A stretch of DNA of 64,000 nucleotides from Gottschalkia acidurici 9a (GTDB lineage Bacteria > Bacillota > Clostridia > Tissierellales > Gottschalkiaceae), in NCBI RefSeq assembly GCF_000299355.1, contig NC_018664.1, positions 248,001 to 312,000 on the forward strand, in the 5' to 3' direction. Position numbers and translations under genes: made by a program. The notes under the pieces are model-generated. The model was not told the DNA's origin. It saw only the letters and a program-made list of their open reading frames with translations, and did no database searches. Shown piece by piece: positions 62,201 to 64,000 of the stretch; positions within the stretch are counted from its first letter, which is position 1, and every line of letters starts with the position of its first letter.

Positions 62201-64000
62201 TTAATAAGAGTTTGTCTAGGATACAAGATGCAACACTAATAGATGAATCAACAGGTGGACATTTAGTAAAAGAAGATAGCTTTAAAGTTTACGAAACTAA
62301 GAATCCAACAAAAATTCTTGAAAAAGGAGTAGACTATAATCTAGATGTCAGTGAAGAGGTATGGACAGATACATCAAAGACTCAAAATTTTGAATTAAAC
62401 TTTACAAATACAATAGATACTATGTACACAGTTGAATATCAAACAGAGATTATAGTGCTAGAAAACGGTACAAATCTTACAAATAAGGTTTATTTTAAAG
62501 GTGAAGGGCAAAATCAGCTAGGTAGTCCAGACCAAGGTAATGTACAAATTCGTTTAACAAGTGGAGATGGCTCTGCCATAGGCGAGTTTGGAAGTTTAAC
62601 TATAAATAAAGTTGACGGACATGATGAAACTGCTTTAGAAGGAGTAGAATTCACTATATATAACTCAAGAGGAAAAAGCATGAAGACGCTTAACACTAAT
62701 AATAAGGGAGTCATATACTTACCGAGTCTTTTTTACGGTGAATACACTTTAAGAGAAACTAAAATGATAGATGGATATCAAGCTCTCGAAGAAGATATAA
62801 AAGTAACTATAAATAAAAAGGATACAGAGCAAACAATTAAAAACTATAAATTAGGAGTATTAGAAGTTCTAAAAATAGATGGTAGAGATGATACTAAACT
62901 TTCAGGAGGTGAATTTGAAGTTAAGGATTCTGAAGGAAATGTTATAGGTACAATAACTACAGGTATTGATGGAAAGGCTACCCTAGACGGTCTAGAGTTT
63001 GGAACATATACGGTAAAGGAGACAAAATCACCACAAGGCTATGAGCTAGATACTAAAGAATATACTATAGAAGTGACAAAAGAAAAGGTGAATAAACCTA
63101 TATTGCTAGAGGTAAAGAACTATAGCCAAGTTTCACTAGAGATTTTAAAAGTAGATAGCGAAGATGAAAGTAAATTACTATCAGGCGCGGTATTTGAAGT
63201 TAGAGATTTAGGTGGAAAAAGAGTAGGATCTGTTATTACTGATACGAATGGTAAAGGTAAGATAGATAACTTATCACTAGGAAAATATACATTTATAGAG
63301 ACAAAAGCACCTAGTGGATACAAGTTAGATACTACAAGATATGAACTAAATGTAGATGAAAATAGTTCGAAATTAATTGAACTAAAAATACAGAACGAAA
63401 AAAGACCAGAGACACCACAGAATCCAGAAAGTGAATTTGGTAAATTAAAAATAATTAAAGTAGACAGTGAAGACATAGACATAAAACTACAAGGAGCACA
63501 ATTTGAGGTTAGAAACTCTAGTGGTAAACTTATAAAAACAGTGGTTACAGATATGAATGGAATGGCCATTATAGAAAACTTACCATTTGGAGAATATCTA
63601 ATAAAGGAAACAAAGGCACCAAATCTATATAAGATGGATGATACAGAGTACACTGTAACTATAGATAGAAGTAATGTTACTGATGCACTTGAAATTGAAT
63701 TGAAAAACTTTAAGAAATCACAAGACAGCGTTGGAAGACTAAAGATAACTAAGGTAGACAGTAAAGACCTTGCAACGTTTTTATTCGGAGCAGTATTCGA
63801 GATTAGAGATTCTGATGGATATTTAATACAAACATTGATTACAGATAATGATGGAGTAGCCATATCAGAAGAGTTGTCATTTGGAAATTATACAGTAGTA
63901 GAGACAAAAGCACCTATTGGATATAAGCTAAATACCACTAAACATAATGTAACTATAAACGGCACTAATATTGATAAGATAGCTTTATTAGAAGTAAAAA
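59290..64000 (+). CDS. Large Cna/SpaA-type surface adhesin (3' end beyond window)
   Basis: TTG 59290 follows AAAGGAGG, and the frame stays open for 1570 codons to the end of the window. Signal peptide about residues 1-35 (LHIIIMIIALVLQLVAPTF, then NSFA), then an acidic Glu/Ser-rich stretch (about 38-115), an adhesin-like beta domain (about 115-270), six Cna-type collagen-binding units of about 130-150 residues, each opened by a KSG...WTIDVN motif (first near residue 277), and five SpaA-type units of about 90-100 residues starting near bases 62590, 62851, 63127, 63436 and 63733. Each SpaA unit has a lysine in a xxKVD/KID motif and an ETKxPxGY motif, the pattern that forms internal Lys-Asn isopeptide bonds. 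A sorting signal is expected beyond base 64000 but is not visible. Probable role: attachment to host or surface ligands; the ligand is not known. Confidence 0.9.
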   Translation, partial: MKFIKNKRFNLHIIIMIIALVLQLVAPTFSYNSFAESVNSEVNESNDNLDLEEEDVAKDTEIDNSELESEPPEGEDDSEESTVGKFTSEEYSEEETIEEKDIQVPNDLGLMNYDINSLLESPKYIDSIKNVKLSYYSNGKEIVLNPDEPLDQNVEVKISYIWELSDQEKVNDGDYTEVKLPDIFEIYNEVNGRLSVSGGESAGTYKLSKDGTLRLTFNDYADNLYGVEGYVNFETSFDRGNLKGENPKVIKFPINESQTTGITIKFKPNNVSGPVQKSGVPNKTVNANEITWTIDVNKSLNGVKNALIEDTFDTGMSFKTGSMRINKLKVDLDGKATLGEEISGLTPQISGDGFTLNLGDISDAYRIEYKTEIEDFEKTSFKNVAKFNGGSSSPTVTINRGSVIEKNGETDRSFNADKITWTVYVNKSESKINSGVLTDIYGEGLKLNESTVKVYELTLDNNGNENSANQITTGFTKNHYENEKKLEIEFGGEINKAYKIIYETEIIDKEKTSFKNNAEFEGGKVSKTINISIGEKLKKSGTANISYNDAKYINWTIDMNGRELSINDAQLIDIIGNGLELVPGTITVKEISYSSNGSVNVGSNVTTSFTINENSDKKGFNLKLGDINKAYRIEYETKITDHDSLSIYENDVNLSGVGIGIDKKATVTPTIQNTFEKSGRGIDYSNNTMSWRIRVNPTKVGIKGLTITDTFPKDGLKMLEDTLIVKKGSTTLTEGTEYTIEATDDDWKKGFILKFNNYEVNEAIYEITYKTEFDRPSHKDYRENALNGKLRYENTASFAWEGGSTSRNANQTIIDVAGNNGEKSGRLMSRESKEIEWTVDLNYLSENLGSITLNDNISDDQELITDSIEIYEYSVVSTGDRTRGNSVDKSEYEINTNNKKGFDITFKDVNKPYRVVFKTKIIKSITQSNYENTANVGNIGYSASVSYNDSEKFVEKSGKQNGKNIDWKIDVNKSLSRIQDATLIDESTGGHLVKEDSFKVYETKNPTKILEKGVDYNLDVSEEVWTDTSKTQNFELNFTNTIDTMYTVEYQTEIIVLENGTNLTNKVYFKGEGQNQLGSPDQGNVQIRLTSGDGSAIGEFGSLTINKVDGHDETALEGVEFTIYNSRGKSMKTLNTNNKGVIYLPSLFYGEYTLRETKMIDGYQALEEDIKVTINKKDTEQTIKNYKLGVLEVLKIDGRDDTKLSGGEFEVKDSEGNVIGTITTGIDGKATLDGLEFGTYTVKETKSPQGYELDTKEYTIEVTKEKVNKPILLEVKNYSQVSLEILKVDSEDESKLLSGAVFEVRDLGGKRVGSVITDTNGKGKIDNLSLGKYTFIETKAPSGYKLDTTRYELNVDENSSKLIELKIQNEKRPETPQNPESEFGKLKIIKVDSEDIDIKLQGAQFEVRNSSGKLIKTVVTDMNGMAIIENLPFGEYLIKETKAPNLYKMDDTEYTVTIDRSNVTDALEIELKNFKKSQDSVGRLKITKVDSKDLATFLFGAVFEIRDSDGYLIQTLITDNDGVAISEELSFGNYTVVETKAPIGYKLNTTKHNVTINGTNIDKIALLEVK

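Overview
The window is AT-rich DNA with strong AGGAGG-type ribosome binding sites, many UUG start codons and almost all genes on the + strand. Gene content (CsrA/FliW, Rex, Tex, HutP, Asp23-type proteins, BceRS-BceAB, an NAD-type glutamate dehydrogenase close to that of Clostridium symbiosum) points to a motile anaerobic Firmicute of the class Clostridia, plausibly Peptostreptococcaceae. That assignment is an inference; no rRNA is present. I see no prophage, transposase or CRISPR array.

Bases 1-16000 are a late flagellar locus in the order flgK (5' end cut off), a second flgK, flgL, a DUF6470 gene, fliW, csrA, fliC, fliB, a pore-like membrane protein gene, an unknown gene, yjfB-like, two yvyF-like genes, a CBS-domain gene, flaG, fliD, fliS and a flgN/fliT-type chaperone gene. 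It runs into hpf, secA and prfB, which matches the order in Bacillus subtilis as I recall it. Several units have sigma-D-type promoters (TAAA, about 15 bases, then an NNCGATAW element). The fliC promoter and a CsrA-type GGA hairpin lie inside the 3' end of csrA, so a whole FliW-CsrA-flagellin control circuit is visible in about 800 bases.

Bases 16000-30100 hold housekeeping genes: a cluster of DnaA-box-like sites, a heptad-repeat protein, hpf, secA, prfB (with its programmed +1 frameshift), tex, a soluble histidine kinase, an amidohydrolase, an FMN riboswitch with ribU, the t6A genes tsaE and tsaB followed by rimI, and a DUF2877 gene. tsaB is split by an apparent one-base deletion in an A-run.

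Bases 30100-39600 hold a MacAB-like efflux operon with a decayed YIP1-like gene behind it, a small cysteine protein whose Shine-Dalgarno sequence is masked by a hairpin, tsaD, a dense DnaA-box cluster, a lipoprotein, an ABC-F ATPase and rex. Bases 39700-46030 carry three tandem chemoreceptor genes. Then come a P-loop/Asp23 fusion, glutamate dehydrogenase, an OGG-type DNA glycosylase, a BceRS-BceAB-like peptide-resistance module (kinase and permease both split by one-base homopolymer shifts), HutP, an ABC transporter with a structured leader, a DUF554 protein, and the first 1570 codons of a very large Cna/SpaA-type surface adhesin that runs off the window.

The most useful new-looking points are: the nested fliC control region; an identical TTACA-N4-TGTAA site upstream of both the Bce transporter and the MacAB-like operon, suggesting one regulon; two DnaA-box clusters away from any dnaA gene, one of them in the tsaD-ydiF interval; a UAG-triplet leader just downstream of hutP; and three separate one-base homopolymer frameshifts.
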